Shown: positions 33,439 through 42,550 of the stretch, piece by piece
Layout: each line of letters opens with the position of its first letter
Numbering within the stretch: the first letter of the stretch is position 1
Assembly: GCA_002344055.1 (NCBI GenBank)
Contig: DDTH01000017.1
Coordinates: 344 to 64,343, forward strand
DNA length: 64,000 nt
DNA from: Sphingomonadales bacterium UBA2369
GTDB taxonomy: Bacteria > Pseudomonadota > Alphaproteobacteria > Sphingomonadales > Sphingomonadaceae
Direction: 5' to 3'
Program-made: the position numbers and the translations under genes
Notes under the pieces: model-generated
What the model saw: the letters and a program-made list of their open reading frames with translations, nothing else
Databases searched by the model: none
What the model was told of the DNA's origin: nothing

Positions 33439-34617
33439 ATGAGCCGCGACGCCGTCATCGTCTCCACCGCCCGCACGCCGATCGGCAAGGCCTATCGCGG
33501 CGCGTTCAACGCGACCCCTTCCCCCACCCTCGCCGCCCACGCGATTCGCGCCGCCGTCGAGCGCGCCGGGATTGACGGCGCCGAGGTCGAGGATGTGATC
33601 ATCGGCTCCGCGCTGCCGCAGGGCGTGCAGGCCACGATCGGCCGCACCGCCGCTTTGCGCGCGGGCCTGCCCGTCACCGTCTCCGGCATGACGCTGGATC
33701 GCCAGTGCGCTTCCGGCCTGATGGCGATCGCCACCGCCGCCAAGCAGATCATCGTCGATCGCATGGATGTCGCGGTCGCGGGCGGCGTTGAAAGCATCTC
33801 GATGGTGCAGACCCCGGAACTGCGCGTCGGCCCGGATCCTGAGCTGCTGGCCATGCACAAGAATGTCTACATGCCGATGATCGGCACCGCCGAGATCGTC
33901 AGCAAGCGCTACGGCATCGGCCGCGATCGGCAGGATGCCTATGCCCTGCGCTCGCAGCAGCGGACCGCCGCCGCGCAGGCGGAAGGCAAGTTCGATGATG
34001 AGATCATCCCCGTCACGGCGACCATGCTGGTGAAAGACAAGGTGACCGGCGAGACCTCGCAGAAGGAAGTCAGCCTCACCAAGGACGAGGGCAATCGCGC
34101 CGACACCACGCTCGAAGGCCTGCAGTCGCTGCAGCCGGTCATGGGCCCGGAAGGCGTCATCACCGCCGGCAACGCCTCGCAGCTCAGCGATGGCGCGTCG
34201 GCCTGCGTCCTCATGGAAGCCGGCCTCGCCGCCGAGCGCGGCCTCACGCCCCTCGGCCGCTATGTCGGCATGGCGGTTGCGGGCACGGAGCCGGACGAAA
34301 TGGGCATCGGCCCCGTCTTCGCCGTGCCGAAGCTGCTGAAGCGCTTCGGCCTCAGCGTCGACGATATCGGCCTGTGGGAACTGAACGAGGCCTTCGCCGT
34401 CCAGGTCCTCTATTGCCAGGACACGCTCGGCATCCCGGACGACCGGCTGAACGTCAATGGCGGCGCCATTTCGGTCGGCCACCCCTATGGCATGAGCGGC
34501 GCCCGCCTGACCGGCCACGCTTTGATCGAAGGCAAGCGCCGCGGCGCGAAATATGTCGTCGTGACGATGTGCGTCGGCGGCGGCATGGGCGCGGCGGGGC
34601 TTTTCGAGATTCTGTAG
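33439..34617 (+). CDS. Acetyl-CoA acyltransferase (thiolase)
   Basis: The 392-residue thiolase condenses or cleaves acyl-CoAs. Active-site pieces are LDRQCASGLMAIA (nucleophilic Cys about 92), the His in VNGGAISVGHPYGMSG and the second Cys in VVTMCVGGGMGAAG. NEAFAVQ is present. The length is standard. It could serve beta-oxidation or polyhydroxybutyrate synthesis; a neighbouring MaoC gene hints at fatty-acid metabolism, but no operon is evident. Confidence 0.93.
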   Translation: MSRDAVIVSTARTPIGKAYRGAFNATPSPTLAAHAIRAAVERAGIDGAEVEDVIIGSALPQGVQATIGRTAALRAGLPVTVSGMTLDRQCASGLMAIATAAKQIIVDRMDVAVAGGVESISMVQTPELRVGPDPELLAMHKNVYMPMIGTAEIVSKRYGIGRDRQDAYALRSQQRTAAAQAEGKFDDEIIPVTATMLVKDKVTGETSQKEVSLTKDEGNRADTTLEGLQSLQPVMGPEGVITAGNASQLSDGASACVLMEAGLAAERGLTPLGRYVGMAVAGTEPDEMGIGPVFAVPKLLKRFGLSVDDIGLWELNEAFAVQVLYCQDTLGIPDDRLNVNGGAISVGHPYGMSGARLTGHALIEGKRRGAKYVVVTMCVGGGMGAAGLFEIL

Positions 34618-34623
34618 ACGCTC

Positions 34624-35073
34624 GTGCGGGACTTGCTCGGAGCCGGGCTGGGCACTTTCGCCCGCTCCGCGCAATTCAGTGGCCGGTCGCGCCGCACCGA
34701 GCTGTTTGGCCTTTGGGCCGTACTGACGCTGGCGAATCTGCCGCTGATATTGTTCGGGGCTCACGCAGTTCCGGCCTCGGTCTGGTTCGGCCTGAATCTC
34801 ATTGGCGCACTACCGATGCCGGCTTTGTTTGTCCGACGGGTGCATGATGTCGGCTGGAGCGGCTGGTGGCTGCTGCCCCTCATTCCGCTGACCGCGACGA
34901 ATATCTGGCGCCAATTGCAATGGCTCCAGGCTCCGTACGAGATGCCGCCGCAACTGTCTTGGTGGGTTCATCTCGCCCTTGCGCCGGTCCTGCTGGCCTT
35001 GATCGCCCTGCTGCTTTGGGATGATGAGGACGGCGCCAACCGCTTCGGCCAGAACCCGCGCGCCGAACTGTAG
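34624..35073 (+). CDS. DUF805 family membrane protein
   Basis: The 149-residue product has the DUF805 pattern: SGRSRRTELFGLW near residue 20, VRRVHDVGWSGWWLLPLIPL in the middle and DGANRFGQNP near the end, over four hydrophobic segments. The start is GTG at 34624, 6 nt after the thiolase stop, so it may be co-transcribed. The function is unknown. Confidence 0.85.
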   Translation: MRDLLGAGLGTFARSAQFSGRSRRTELFGLWAVLTLANLPLILFGAHAVPASVWFGLNLIGALPMPALFVRRVHDVGWSGWWLLPLIPLTATNIWRQLQWLQAPYEMPPQLSWWVHLALAPVLLALIALLLWDDEDGANRFGQNPRAEL

Positions 35074-35129
35074 GCCGGCCTGAGCGGACCGGGCTTGCCG
35101 TCGCTGGTGCCCGCGATTAGCCTCGGTCC

Positions 35130-35672
35130 ATGACGCCAAAGCCAGTGCTCGCTTTCGCCTGCGCATTCGCTCTGTCCGGCGCCGCGCAGCCCGCCATACC
35201 ACGTGTCGCCTTCGAGATCGGCATGTGGGAGACAAGGATCGAGGTCATCGCCATCGAAGCCCCGGCGATGTCCGAGGAAGCACGGCGGCAATTGCACTCC
35301 ACGCTCGAGAATATCGTCTACAATGTCTGCGCTGGTGGCGAGACCAGCAATCCGTTGGAGGATCTCAAGGAAGGCGTGGTCGCCGGACTCGGCAGTGTCA
35401 CGCCGGGTGGCCAGTGCCGTTTCGAGGAGGATCGGATGAGCGACGGCCAGATCTCCACCGTCGCGATCTGCGCCGCACCCGATTCTCGGATAACCTCGCG
35501 CACTCGGATCGACGGCACTTATTCATCAACCCGGATCGGCAGCGATGTCAGCGTGGTCGTCAGTCGGGCGGATGCCGCGCCTGATGCGCCACCGATCGCC
35601 CAGATCAATTCTCATTTCACCATGCGCCGCACCGGCCCATGCCCTGTTACCTCGACGTCGCGCCGGGGTTAG
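35130..35672 (+). CDS. Exported DUF3617-like protein
   Basis: The 180-residue product has a signal peptide (MTPKPVLAFACAFALSGAAQ) and then FEIGMWETRIEVIAI, paired Cys in VCAGGE and GQCRFEE, a later ICAAP, and SSTRIGSDVSVVV. This resembles the DUF3617 layout of small periplasmic proteins. It is likely disulfide-bonded in the periplasm. Its function is unknown. Confidence 0.65.
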   Translation: MTPKPVLAFACAFALSGAAQPAIPRVAFEIGMWETRIEVIAIEAPAMSEEARRQLHSTLENIVYNVCAGGETSNPLEDLKEGVVAGLGSVTPGGQCRFEEDRMSDGQISTVAICAAPDSRITSRTRIDGTYSSTRIGSDVSVVVSRADAAPDAPPIAQINSHFTMRRTGPCPVTSTSRRG

Positions 35673-35678
35673 CCGCCT

Positions 35679-35830
35679 CTAGCGCCGCAGCGCCTTAGGT
35701 GCGAACCGCGCCAGCAGGAACAGCACCAACGGCCAGAGTCACGTATTCCACAGATCGTGCCAGCGCGCCGCCCGGAAGCGCTGCTGCTCCGGCCGCGGTC
35801 GCTCGAATCTGTCGCAGACCTCGCCCGCGG
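35679..35830 (-). pseudogene. Decayed copy of the 38916-39233 membrane gene
   Basis: About 150 bp align with the 3' part of the intact gene at 38916-39233, in the same orientation, with many substitutions. The C-terminal frame ARFAPKAL-R-R is preserved, but the codon TGC of the intact copy is TGA here (in the WNT-stop-LWP context), and the 5' half is missing. Its similarity ends near 35830, 36 bp before the RTX gene. Confidence 0.75.
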
Positions 35831-35865
35831 CCGAGGGGCCGGAATGGGTCCCGGAATAAATTGGC

Positions 35866-38604
35866 CTACATGATCATCAGGTCGCTGGTCGCGGCCGCAT
35901 CGTAGACGTCGACCGGATTACTCCACAGCTGTTCGAGCCATGGCTCCGGCATGATCGCCGCGTCGGCCTGCTTCAGCGGCTGCGCGGCCGGGGCGAGGCC
36001 GAAGATGCTGCCGCCGGTCAGCGTCATGCCACCGGTCATGGTGACCTCGATGGCGAAGTCGGCAATGCCGTCACCATTGCTGTCACCCTCGACCAGGGCG
36101 ATATTGCCGGTCTGGCTGATCCGCAGCTGCCCGGCGGCGGTGAAGGCCTGGCCGCTGGCGATCAGGGTGAAGGCCTGATTGCCGGTGACGAGGCTGTTGG
36201 CATCGACATTGGTCAGCACGATCGCATCGCCGCTGTCGAAATCCAGAATTCGGTCCCGCGCCGCCGCGGTCGAATCGCTGATCGCATTATAGTTGAACCT
36301 GTCGCTGCCCGCCGCACCGCGCAGCAGGTCGGCCCCGCCGCCGCCGGTAATCTGGTCGCTGCCGCCGCCGCCATTGATCTCGTCGGCATTGGCGCTGCCG
36401 ATGATCGTGTCATTGCCCAGGCCGGCGAAGATGCGGAAGCTGCCGTCCGTCTCGGCCGACCCATTGAAGGTCAGTATTTCGGCAGCCCGCAAGGTGTTCG
36501 CCTGGACTGCCAGCCGCTCGCCGGCCGCAACATTCCCATTGTTCATGGTGAGCGTGTAGCTGAAATTCTGTCCTGCGAGGCCGGCGCCGAACCGCGTATC
36601 GCCGGCGGAAAGAACGACGATTGCCTCGATGCTGGTGAGTTGGCTCGCGCCGAAGGTCAGCGCATTGCCGCCGGCGAAATCGCCCTGCAGACCGAGCTGG
36701 TCTATACCGCCGCCGCCATTGACCGCGTCGGCGGGATTGAAGCGGCCCGTGCCGAAGAAGAAGCCGTCGCCCTGCTGGCCGCCGGTAATATTGTCCGTGC
36801 CCCGCCCGCCGAAGGTCAGGATCGACCCATTCGTTTCCGCCGACGCGTTCAGCGTGAAGTTCTCGCCCGCCCGCAGGGTGTTCGCCTGGAAGGTCAGCAG
36901 CTGACCCGCCGCCACATTCGCGTCCACCGTGGTCAGGTTGTAGCTGAGCAAAGCTCCGCCCGGATCGATGAAGCGCGTGTCGTTGCCCGCCAGCAGCACC
37001 ACCGTCTCGACATTCACGAGGCCCGCCGCGCCGAAGGTCAGGCCCGCATACACGCCCTGCAGCGCCAGCTGGTCGCTGCCCTCGCCGCCATCGACCTGAT
37101 CCTCGCTCGTCATCGCGCCGCCGAAGAAGAAGCCGTCCGCCCCGCCATTGCCAAACGCCTGATCGACGCCGCCGTCATCCAGACGGAACAGGTCGGCGCC
37201 CGCGCCGCCGACCACGACATTGTTTATCGCATTGGCCAGCAGCACGCCGCCCGCCGCGCTGGTAAAGACCAGGCTCTCGACATTGGCGGGCAGCACATAG
37301 CCGGAAACGGAGGTGCGAACCTCGTCGAAACCCTGACCGGCGGATTCGATCACCACATCGCCCATATTGTCGACGATGTAGACGTCGTTACCCGCGCCGC
37401 CGGACATGGTATCGGCGCCGGCGCCGCCATTCAGCAAGTCGTTCTGACTCGACCCGATCAAATTGTTTGCGCTGCCGTTGCCGTTGATCGTGATCGTGTC
37501 GTTCGCCGACCAATTGGCGAAGGCTGCGCCCGATAGGCTGAAGTTCGTGCTCGCGTTGATCACGATCCGGTCCACGCCCGCCGAGCCTTCGATCGTGCCC
37601 GTCTGGCTGTTGCCGCCATTGGTCGTGTCGGTGATCGTCAGGTCGAGCACCCCGACCCCCGCCCGGATCGTGCCGCCGTCCATGTCGAGATTGTCGATCA
37701 CGGTGGCGAAGCCACGCGTCTCCAGCGTGCCGATCACGCTGAGTGTCGCGAGGGGCGCGAGGTTGGAGAAATAATTGGCCGCCACCCCGGCATTGCCGAG
37801 CTGCACGATGCCATCGACGATCGCGAAGCCGCCGGTGCCGATGATCGTGCTGGTCCCCGTCAGAACGATCGTGCCGGCGACGCCGCTCTCGCCGAACCGC
37901 ACCGCATTGGCGGAATTGCTGGCCAGCACGAGATCGCCTGACAGGGTCAGGGTCTGGCCCGCGCCCGCCGAGATCGTCCCGATCGCCCCTGTGGCGCCGA
38001 TCTCGATCCGATTGGCGACGGTGAAAGCCGAGACCAGAACGGCGCCGTTGTTGAGCTCGACATTGCCGCTGCCCAGACCCGCTGCGGTGGCAACGGTGCG
38101 CCCGCCCAGCAGGTTCACGTCGCCCAGCCAGCCGCTGTTATTGCCCGTCAGGCTGAGCGTGCCGGTGCCATATTTGTTGAGATCGCCGCTGCCGGTGATG
38201 GGCGCCGAGATCTGGAAGAAAGTGTCGCTGTTGATCGTGGTGAGGATCACGTCACTGGCGAAGATAACGCCCATGCCGGTCGTGTTGCGGATGTTGTTCT
38301 GCTGCGAGCCGTTGCTGTCGACATCGATGAAGGCGGGACTGCCGCCGACGCCCTGGAAGCGCAGGAACGAATTGGTCGCGTTGAGCGCCGACAGGATGGA
38401 ATAGCCGTCCAGTGAAGAGGAGACGATGTTCAGCCTCCCGATCGTGACCGTCGTGTTGGTCGGGATCGAGATCTGGTAAATGCCGAAGGCTTCCGTGTTG
38501 ACGGTGAACTCGGCTTCGGCACCAGCCGCATTGGGGATGCTGTTTCCGCTCCAGCGATTTGCCGCGAGCCAGGATCCGCTACCGTTGCTGGTCCAGAGGG
38601 GCAT
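35866..38604 (-). CDS. Large RTX-type secreted protein with autotransporter-like repeats
   Basis: The 912-residue product has no N-terminal signal peptide. The first half carries an autotransporter-associated beta-strand unit (GSGDLNKYGTGTLSLTGN and GDVNLLGGRT). The middle and end hold glycine/aspartate nonapeptide RTX blocks (GGAGADTMSGGAGNDVYIVD and GGGGSDQITGGGGADLLRG) that bind calcium. The C-terminus, with SDRFNYNAISDSTAAARDRI and a FDSGDAIVL patch, is typical of type I secretion substrates. GAGGAGAAG precedes the ATG. No type I secretion genes are nearby. It is an adhesin-like surface or extracellular protein. Confidence 0.82.
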   Translation of the reverse strand: MPLWTSNGSGSWLAANRWSGNSIPNAAGAEAEFTVNTEAFGIYQISIPTNTTVTIGRLNIVSSSLDGYSILSALNATNSFLRFQGVGGSPAFIDVDSNGSQQNNIRNTTGMGVIFASDVILTTINSDTFFQISAPITGSGDLNKYGTGTLSLTGNNSGWLGDVNLLGGRTVATAAGLGSGNVELNNGAVLVSAFTVANRIEIGATGAIGTISAGAGQTLTLSGDLVLASNSANAVRFGESGVAGTIVLTGTSTIIGTGGFAIVDGIVQLGNAGVAANYFSNLAPLATLSVIGTLETRGFATVIDNLDMDGGTIRAGVGVLDLTITDTTNGGNSQTGTIEGSAGVDRIVINASTNFSLSGAAFANWSANDTITINGNGSANNLIGSSQNDLLNGGAGADTMSGGAGNDVYIVDNMGDVVIESAGQGFDEVRTSVSGYVLPANVESLVFTSAAGGVLLANAINNVVVGGAGADLFRLDDGGVDQAFGNGGADGFFFGGAMTSEDQVDGGEGSDQLALQGVYAGLTFGAAGLVNVETVVLLAGNDTRFIDPGGALLSYNLTTVDANVAAGQLLTFQANTLRAGENFTLNASAETNGSILTFGGRGTDNITGGQQGDGFFFGTGRFNPADAVNGGGGIDQLGLQGDFAGGNALTFGASQLTSIEAIVVLSAGDTRFGAGLAGQNFSYTLTMNNGNVAAGERLAVQANTLRAAEILTFNGSAETDGSFRIFAGLGNDTIIGSANADEINGGGGSDQITGGGGADLLRGAAGSDRFNYNAISDSTAAARDRILDFDSGDAIVLTNVDANSLVTGNQAFTLIASGQAFTAAGQLRISQTGNIALVEGDSNGDGIADFAIEVTMTGGMTLTGGSIFGLAPAAQPLKQADAAIMPEPWLEQLWSNPVDVYDAAATSDLMIM

Positions 38605-38915
38605 GTTCTTCTCCTCACATCATGGTCTCGATGGTCCCGGCGCCAATAGCCGGAGCGCGCGTACAGCGAGCGCAATGCGCCCGGGCCACTCCGGCACGCA
38701 TCCGAAACAATGCCACGGTCGGCGCGAGTCCACAACGCGGCGCGATCAGCGCGCATGATTCAGCGACGAAGAGGACAGTGGCTGCCCGCGTCGCGGACGC
38801 TAGGATCGTCGGATCGCCGGTGGACGCGCGTTGGAGGCCCTCCCGGCCGGGGCCGTGTCGATCCCGCGCTGGCCGCGTTCGCGGCGCGGTATCGGCGGTA
38901 GCGATTGATGCTGGC
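38605..38915. other. Intergenic stretch without a confident gene
   Basis: These 311 bases upstream of the RTX gene are GC-rich and have open frames on both strands. None has a ribosome-binding site or recognisable homology. A short plus-strand frame ending near 38901 (LAAFAARYRR end) could be the eroded tail of a gene. Confidence 0.4.
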
Positions 38916-39233
38916 CTAGCGCTTCAGCGCCTTCGGCGCGAACCGCGCCAGCGCAAACAGCACAGTGGGCCAGAAGCACGTATTCCAAAGGTCGTGCCAG
39001 CTCGCTGCCCAAAAGGGCGTCTGCTCCGGCCGCAGCCGTTCGAACAGATCCCAGACCTCGCCCGCAATCGCGACCAGCACCACCGCCGCCAGCGGCCGCC
39101 AGTCCCGCAGCGGCAGCCTGAACAGGATCGCCACGAGCAGAAACACGGTCAGCCCGACATAGATGTGCATCGCGTCGCGGCTCAGCCCGAGCAACTCCAC
39201 CGCCCACGTCTTCGCGTCCTGAAACGGCCCCAT
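38916..39233 (-). CDS. Small membrane protein of unknown function
   Basis: The 105-residue product has hydrophobic stretches at about 24-40 (HIYVGLTVFLLVAILF), 47-60 and 83-98 (FWPTVLFALARFA), with ERLRPEQTPFWAASWHDLWN between them. It is a plausible inner-membrane protein with three helices. A decayed partial copy lies at 35679-35830, on the far side of the RTX gene. Confidence 0.7.
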   Translation of the reverse strand: MGPFQDAKTWAVELLGLSRDAMHIYVGLTVFLLVAILFRLPLRDWRPLAAVVLVAIAGEVWDLFERLRPEQTPFWAASWHDLWNTCFWPTVLFALARFAPKALKR

Positions 39234-39314
39234 CGTTCAGCCCTGCGCCCGGTTCGTCATCGCCACGGCATAGTGTTCCGCCCGGCGGCAAAGCAAGCTA
39301 CACGGCCCCGACGC

Positions 39315-39391
39315 GCGCCCGTAGCTCAGCTGGATAGAGCACGAGACTTCTAATCTTGAGGCCGCAGGTTCGACTCCTGCCGGGCGCGCCA
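39315..39391 (+). tRNA. tRNA-Arg (anticodon UCU)
   Basis: The acceptor stem GCGCCCG (39315-39321) pairs with CGGGCGC (39381-39387), followed by discriminator G and encoded CCA (39389-39391). The D-arm GCTCAGCTGGATAGAGC, the anticodon loop CTTCTAA (anticodon TCT) and the T-loop GGTTCGACTCC are all canonical. It totals 77 nt and reads AGA codons, which are rare in such a GC-rich genome. Confidence 0.95.
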
Positions 39392-39506
39392 TTCACGAAG
39401 TGCCGGGCGCAACGCGAGCAGAGCGAAGCGAGCGAGCCTTGCGCAAGAGCCGCGCAGTGACGGACGGCGCGAATTCACTTCGCCCCACGGGCTCCGGTCC
39501 AATGAG

Positions 39507-41687
39507 TTACGCACCAACGCGCGCGCGCATCTCCGCAAACCCGAATTTCTCCGCGAACAGGTCCGCGCTCATCGGCCGTCCGAACAGATAGCCCTGCCCT
39601 TCCTCGCACCCTTCGGCGCGCAGGAAGGCCCGCTGCGCGTCGCTCTCCACGCCCTCGGCGATCACCGCCAGATTCAATTGATGCGACAGGTTGATCAGCG
39701 AGGTCACGATCGCCCGGTCGTGCGGCGAATCCTGCATCGCCTGGATGAAGCTCTTGTCGATCTTGATGTGGCTGATCGGATAGTTTTTCAGCAGGTTGAG
39801 CGAGGCATAGCCGGTGCCGAAATCGTCGAAGGCCAGAGCGACGCCCCGCGCGCGGATCGCCTCCAGCTGCGGCAAGACGAGTTGCACCTGATCGAGGACG
39901 ATATTCTCCGTAATCTCGAGCTTGAGCGCCCCGGCGGGCAGGCCGTGCCGGGCCAGCGTTTCCGCCACCAGCATGGGCAAATCGTCGGCGCGGAACTGGG
40001 CCGCGAACAGGTTCACGCTGATGCGGAAAGCGGGATGATGTTCGCGCCACAGCCGCGCCTGGGCGCAGGCCCGGTCCAGCACCCAGGCGCCGACCGTCGC
40101 TGCGAGCGGCCCGCCTTCGAGCGCGGGCAGGAACGCGGCGGGCTGAAGCAGATGGCGGACCGGATGCTCCCAGCGGATCAACGCCTCCGCCCCCATCAGC
40201 GCACCGTCCGACAGCCGGACCAGAGGCTGATAGTGCAGGCGCAGCTCGTCGCGCTCGACCGCCCGGTGCAGTTCGGCATCGTACATCCGGCGCGCCACGG
40301 CCTCTGCACGCAGCGTCGGCATATAGATGTGCCAGCGTCCGCGGCCGCCCGTCTTGGCCTGGAACAGCGCGAGATCGGCGCTGCCCAGCAGGTCCTCGAC
40401 GGTCTCGCCATGCTGCGGCGCGATCGCGATGCCGCAGCTGCCGGCGACGCGAATCTCGTGACCGTCGATGACGATCGGCTCGGTGATCGCGGCGATCAGC
40501 GTTTCCGTCAGCATCGCCACCCGCAGCGGATCGCCGGTCTCCGGCAGCAGGATCGCGAATTCGTCGCCGCCGATCCGCGCCACGGCCGCGCCGGAGGGAA
40601 CGATCTCCGTCAGCTTGCGCGCCGTCTCCTGCAGGATCGCGTCGCCGACCGCATGCCCCAGCGTGTCGTTCACGTCCTTGAAGCCGTCCAGGTCGATCGT
40701 GATCATCGCGGCGGCCGCGTGGCCCGCCAGAATCGCGGCGCCGCGTGCGTGGATCAGATTGCGATTGGCCAGTCCGGTCAGGCTGTCGAAATTGGCCAGC
40801 CGGTGAAGCGCGTCCGCCTGCTCCACCCTGTCCGTCACGTCCTGCACGATCGCCCCGAAATGCAGCTCGTCGCCAAGCCGCCAGTGCGACCAGGAAAGAT
40901 CCGCCGGGAAAAGACTGCCGTCCTTGCGGCGGCCGGTCAGCCGGTTCGTCTCCTTGGTCGGGGGCGCGCCGCCGCCCAGCACGCGGCGCATCGCCTCCTC
41001 CACCCGCGCCAGTTCGTGGTCGGGGATCAGCAGGGAGATGTCGCACGACATGGCCTCGTCCGCGCGATAGCCGAACATATCGACCGCGGCCGGATTCCAG
41101 GCGGTGATCCGCCGGTTCGTATCGAAGCAGATGACGGCATAAGGCGACGTGGCGGCGATCGCGGCGAATTCGGAAGGCACGGCATCGCTCGCGGTCTCGA
41201 GCCGGCGCAGTTCGAGCTTCTCCGACGCCATCGTGGCCAGGTCCTTCAGCCGGGCGCGATCCTCGCGGCTGAAGCCGTCGCGCGGCTGCGAATCCAGAAT
41301 GCACAAGGCGCCCAGCGCATGACCCGACGGCGACCTCAAAGGCACGCCCGCATAGAAACGGATATTCCCGGCCTGGACGAGCGGATTGTCGTGGAAACGC
41401 GGATCCTCGCGGGCATCGGCGACCACCATGACCCCGTCCTGCGTGATCGCATGCGCGCAGAAGGAGACATCGCGGCGAAAGTCGCTGTCGCCGATCCCGG
41501 AGCTGGCGGCCAGGAAGACATGGTCGCTGCCGATCATGTTCGCCGCCGCGGCGGGAACGTCGAACAGGCGGACGGCGATATCGACGATCGGGTCCAGGCT
41601 CGGAACCGCGACACCGGCGCTCAGGCCATGTTCCGCCAGGGCGATCAGCCGGCCCTCTTCGTCCGGGATCGCATTCGGACAACGCAT
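39507..41687 (-). CDS. GAF-PAS-GGDEF-EAL cyclic-di-GMP protein
   Basis: The 726-residue cytoplasmic protein has a GAF domain (about 25-165), a PAS domain (175-290), a GGDEF domain with intact GGDEF (373-377) and an EAL domain with EAL (501-503). It also has DDFGTGYASL and KIDKSFI. All catalytic signatures of both diguanylate cyclase and phosphodiesterase are present, so either activity or both is possible. The GAF/PAS inputs would sense a small ligand or redox state. The gene is monocistronic. Confidence 0.95.
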   Translation of the reverse strand: MRCPNAIPDEEGRLIALAEHGLSAGVAVPSLDPIVDIAVRLFDVPAAAANMIGSDHVFLAASSGIGDSDFRRDVSFCAHAITQDGVMVVADAREDPRFHDNPLVQAGNIRFYAGVPLRSPSGHALGALCILDSQPRDGFSREDRARLKDLATMASEKLELRRLETASDAVPSEFAAIAATSPYAVICFDTNRRITAWNPAAVDMFGYRADEAMSCDISLLIPDHELARVEEAMRRVLGGGAPPTKETNRLTGRRKDGSLFPADLSWSHWRLGDELHFGAIVQDVTDRVEQADALHRLANFDSLTGLANRNLIHARGAAILAGHAAAAMITIDLDGFKDVNDTLGHAVGDAILQETARKLTEIVPSGAAVARIGGDEFAILLPETGDPLRVAMLTETLIAAITEPIVIDGHEIRVAGSCGIAIAPQHGETVEDLLGSADLALFQAKTGGRGRWHIYMPTLRAEAVARRMYDAELHRAVERDELRLHYQPLVRLSDGALMGAEALIRWEHPVRHLLQPAAFLPALEGGPLAATVGAWVLDRACAQARLWREHHPAFRISVNLFAAQFRADDLPMLVAETLARHGLPAGALKLEITENIVLDQVQLVLPQLEAIRARGVALAFDDFGTGYASLNLLKNYPISHIKIDKSFIQAMQDSPHDRAIVTSLINLSHQLNLAVIAEGVESDAQRAFLRAEGCEEGQGYLFGRPMSADLFAEKFGFAEMRARVGA

Positions 41688-41847
41688 GATTTTCTCTCCT
41701 GCACCGGCGATTAAAGTCGAAGGTCTGAAAAAAACCTAACAGCCGCGCGCCCTTGCAGACTATTCATCGCCAAAACGGATCAGTTCCGGTCGCCTGCCGG
41801 ACAGAATTGGGAACAAGAAGGAAACGGTTCTGCCAATCCTGCGCAAG

Positions 41848-42492
41848 TTGCTGGCAATTCTCCTGGCCCTTCCCCTTGCCTACGCCGCAGCCGCCATCCT
41901 TCTCGGCCTCATCCCCGCCAATGCCGGCTGGCGCGAGGCTCCGGACGGTATCACCATCTTCGTCAGCTCGAACGGCGTCCACACCGGCATCGGCATGCCG
42001 GTCGTCACCAACGAGATGGACTGGCGGCCGCACGCGCCGGCCAGTCATCTGGGCAATCCGGACTATTCCGCGACCCACATCTTCATCGGCTACGGCCACC
42101 GCGATTTCTATCTGAACACCCCAAGCTGGGGGCAGCTTTCCCTCGCCACCGCCGCCGACGCCGCCTTTGGCGACGGCCCCGCCCTGCTGCATGTCGAGCA
42201 CATCGCCGGTCCATCCGAGACAAAGGACGTCAAAGCCGTCCGCCTGACCCGCGACCAGTATCGCCGCCTCGTCGCACATATTCTTCCGGCCTTCAGCCGC
42301 GACGGCGAAGGCCGCACCCGTCCCTTGCTCGGCCGCGGCTACGCCCTGAACGACGTTTTCTACGAGGCGGAAGGCGGCTTCAACGCCATCTACAATTGCA
42401 ACGAATGGACCGGCCGCGCCCTGCGTGCCGCCGGCGTCCGCATGGGCCTGTGGACACCCACCGCGCAAAGCGTGATGTGGCGGCTGCCATGA
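41848..42492 (+). CDS. DUF2459 (TIGR02117-like) exported protein
   Basis: The product is about 214 residues, with a hydrophobic N-terminus (LLAILLALPLAYAAAAILL) and family pieces: VSSNGVHTGIGMPVV, a GYGHRDFYLNTPSW segment, and YNCNEWTGRALRAAG near the end with conserved N-C-N/T residues. The function of this membrane-anchored family is unknown. The only standard start in frame is TTG 41848, which lacks a ribosome-binding site. AAGAAGGAAA at about 41815-41824 sits before a CTG at 41830, which may be the real start. Confidence 0.8.
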   Translation: MLAILLALPLAYAAAAILLGLIPANAGWREAPDGITIFVSSNGVHTGIGMPVVTNEMDWRPHAPASHLGNPDYSATHIFIGYGHRDFYLNTPSWGQLSLATAADAAFGDGPALLHVEHIAGPSETKDVKAVRLTRDQYRRLVAHILPAFSRDGEGRTRPLLGRGYALNDVFYEAEGGFNAIYNCNEWTGRALRAAGVRMGLWTPTAQSVMWRLP

Positions 42493-42550
42493 GGCAGCGC
42501 GCAAATTTCCCCGGCGGCGGCACGCCGGCACCACCCACGGGTTTGAGCGC

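Noticed and set aside
39678..41714. 678-codon open frame opposite the GGDEF-EAL gene, and a second 735-codon frame on its own strand
   Set aside because: Both are composition shadows; only the 39507-41687 frame contains the GAF, PAS, GGDEF and EAL motifs.
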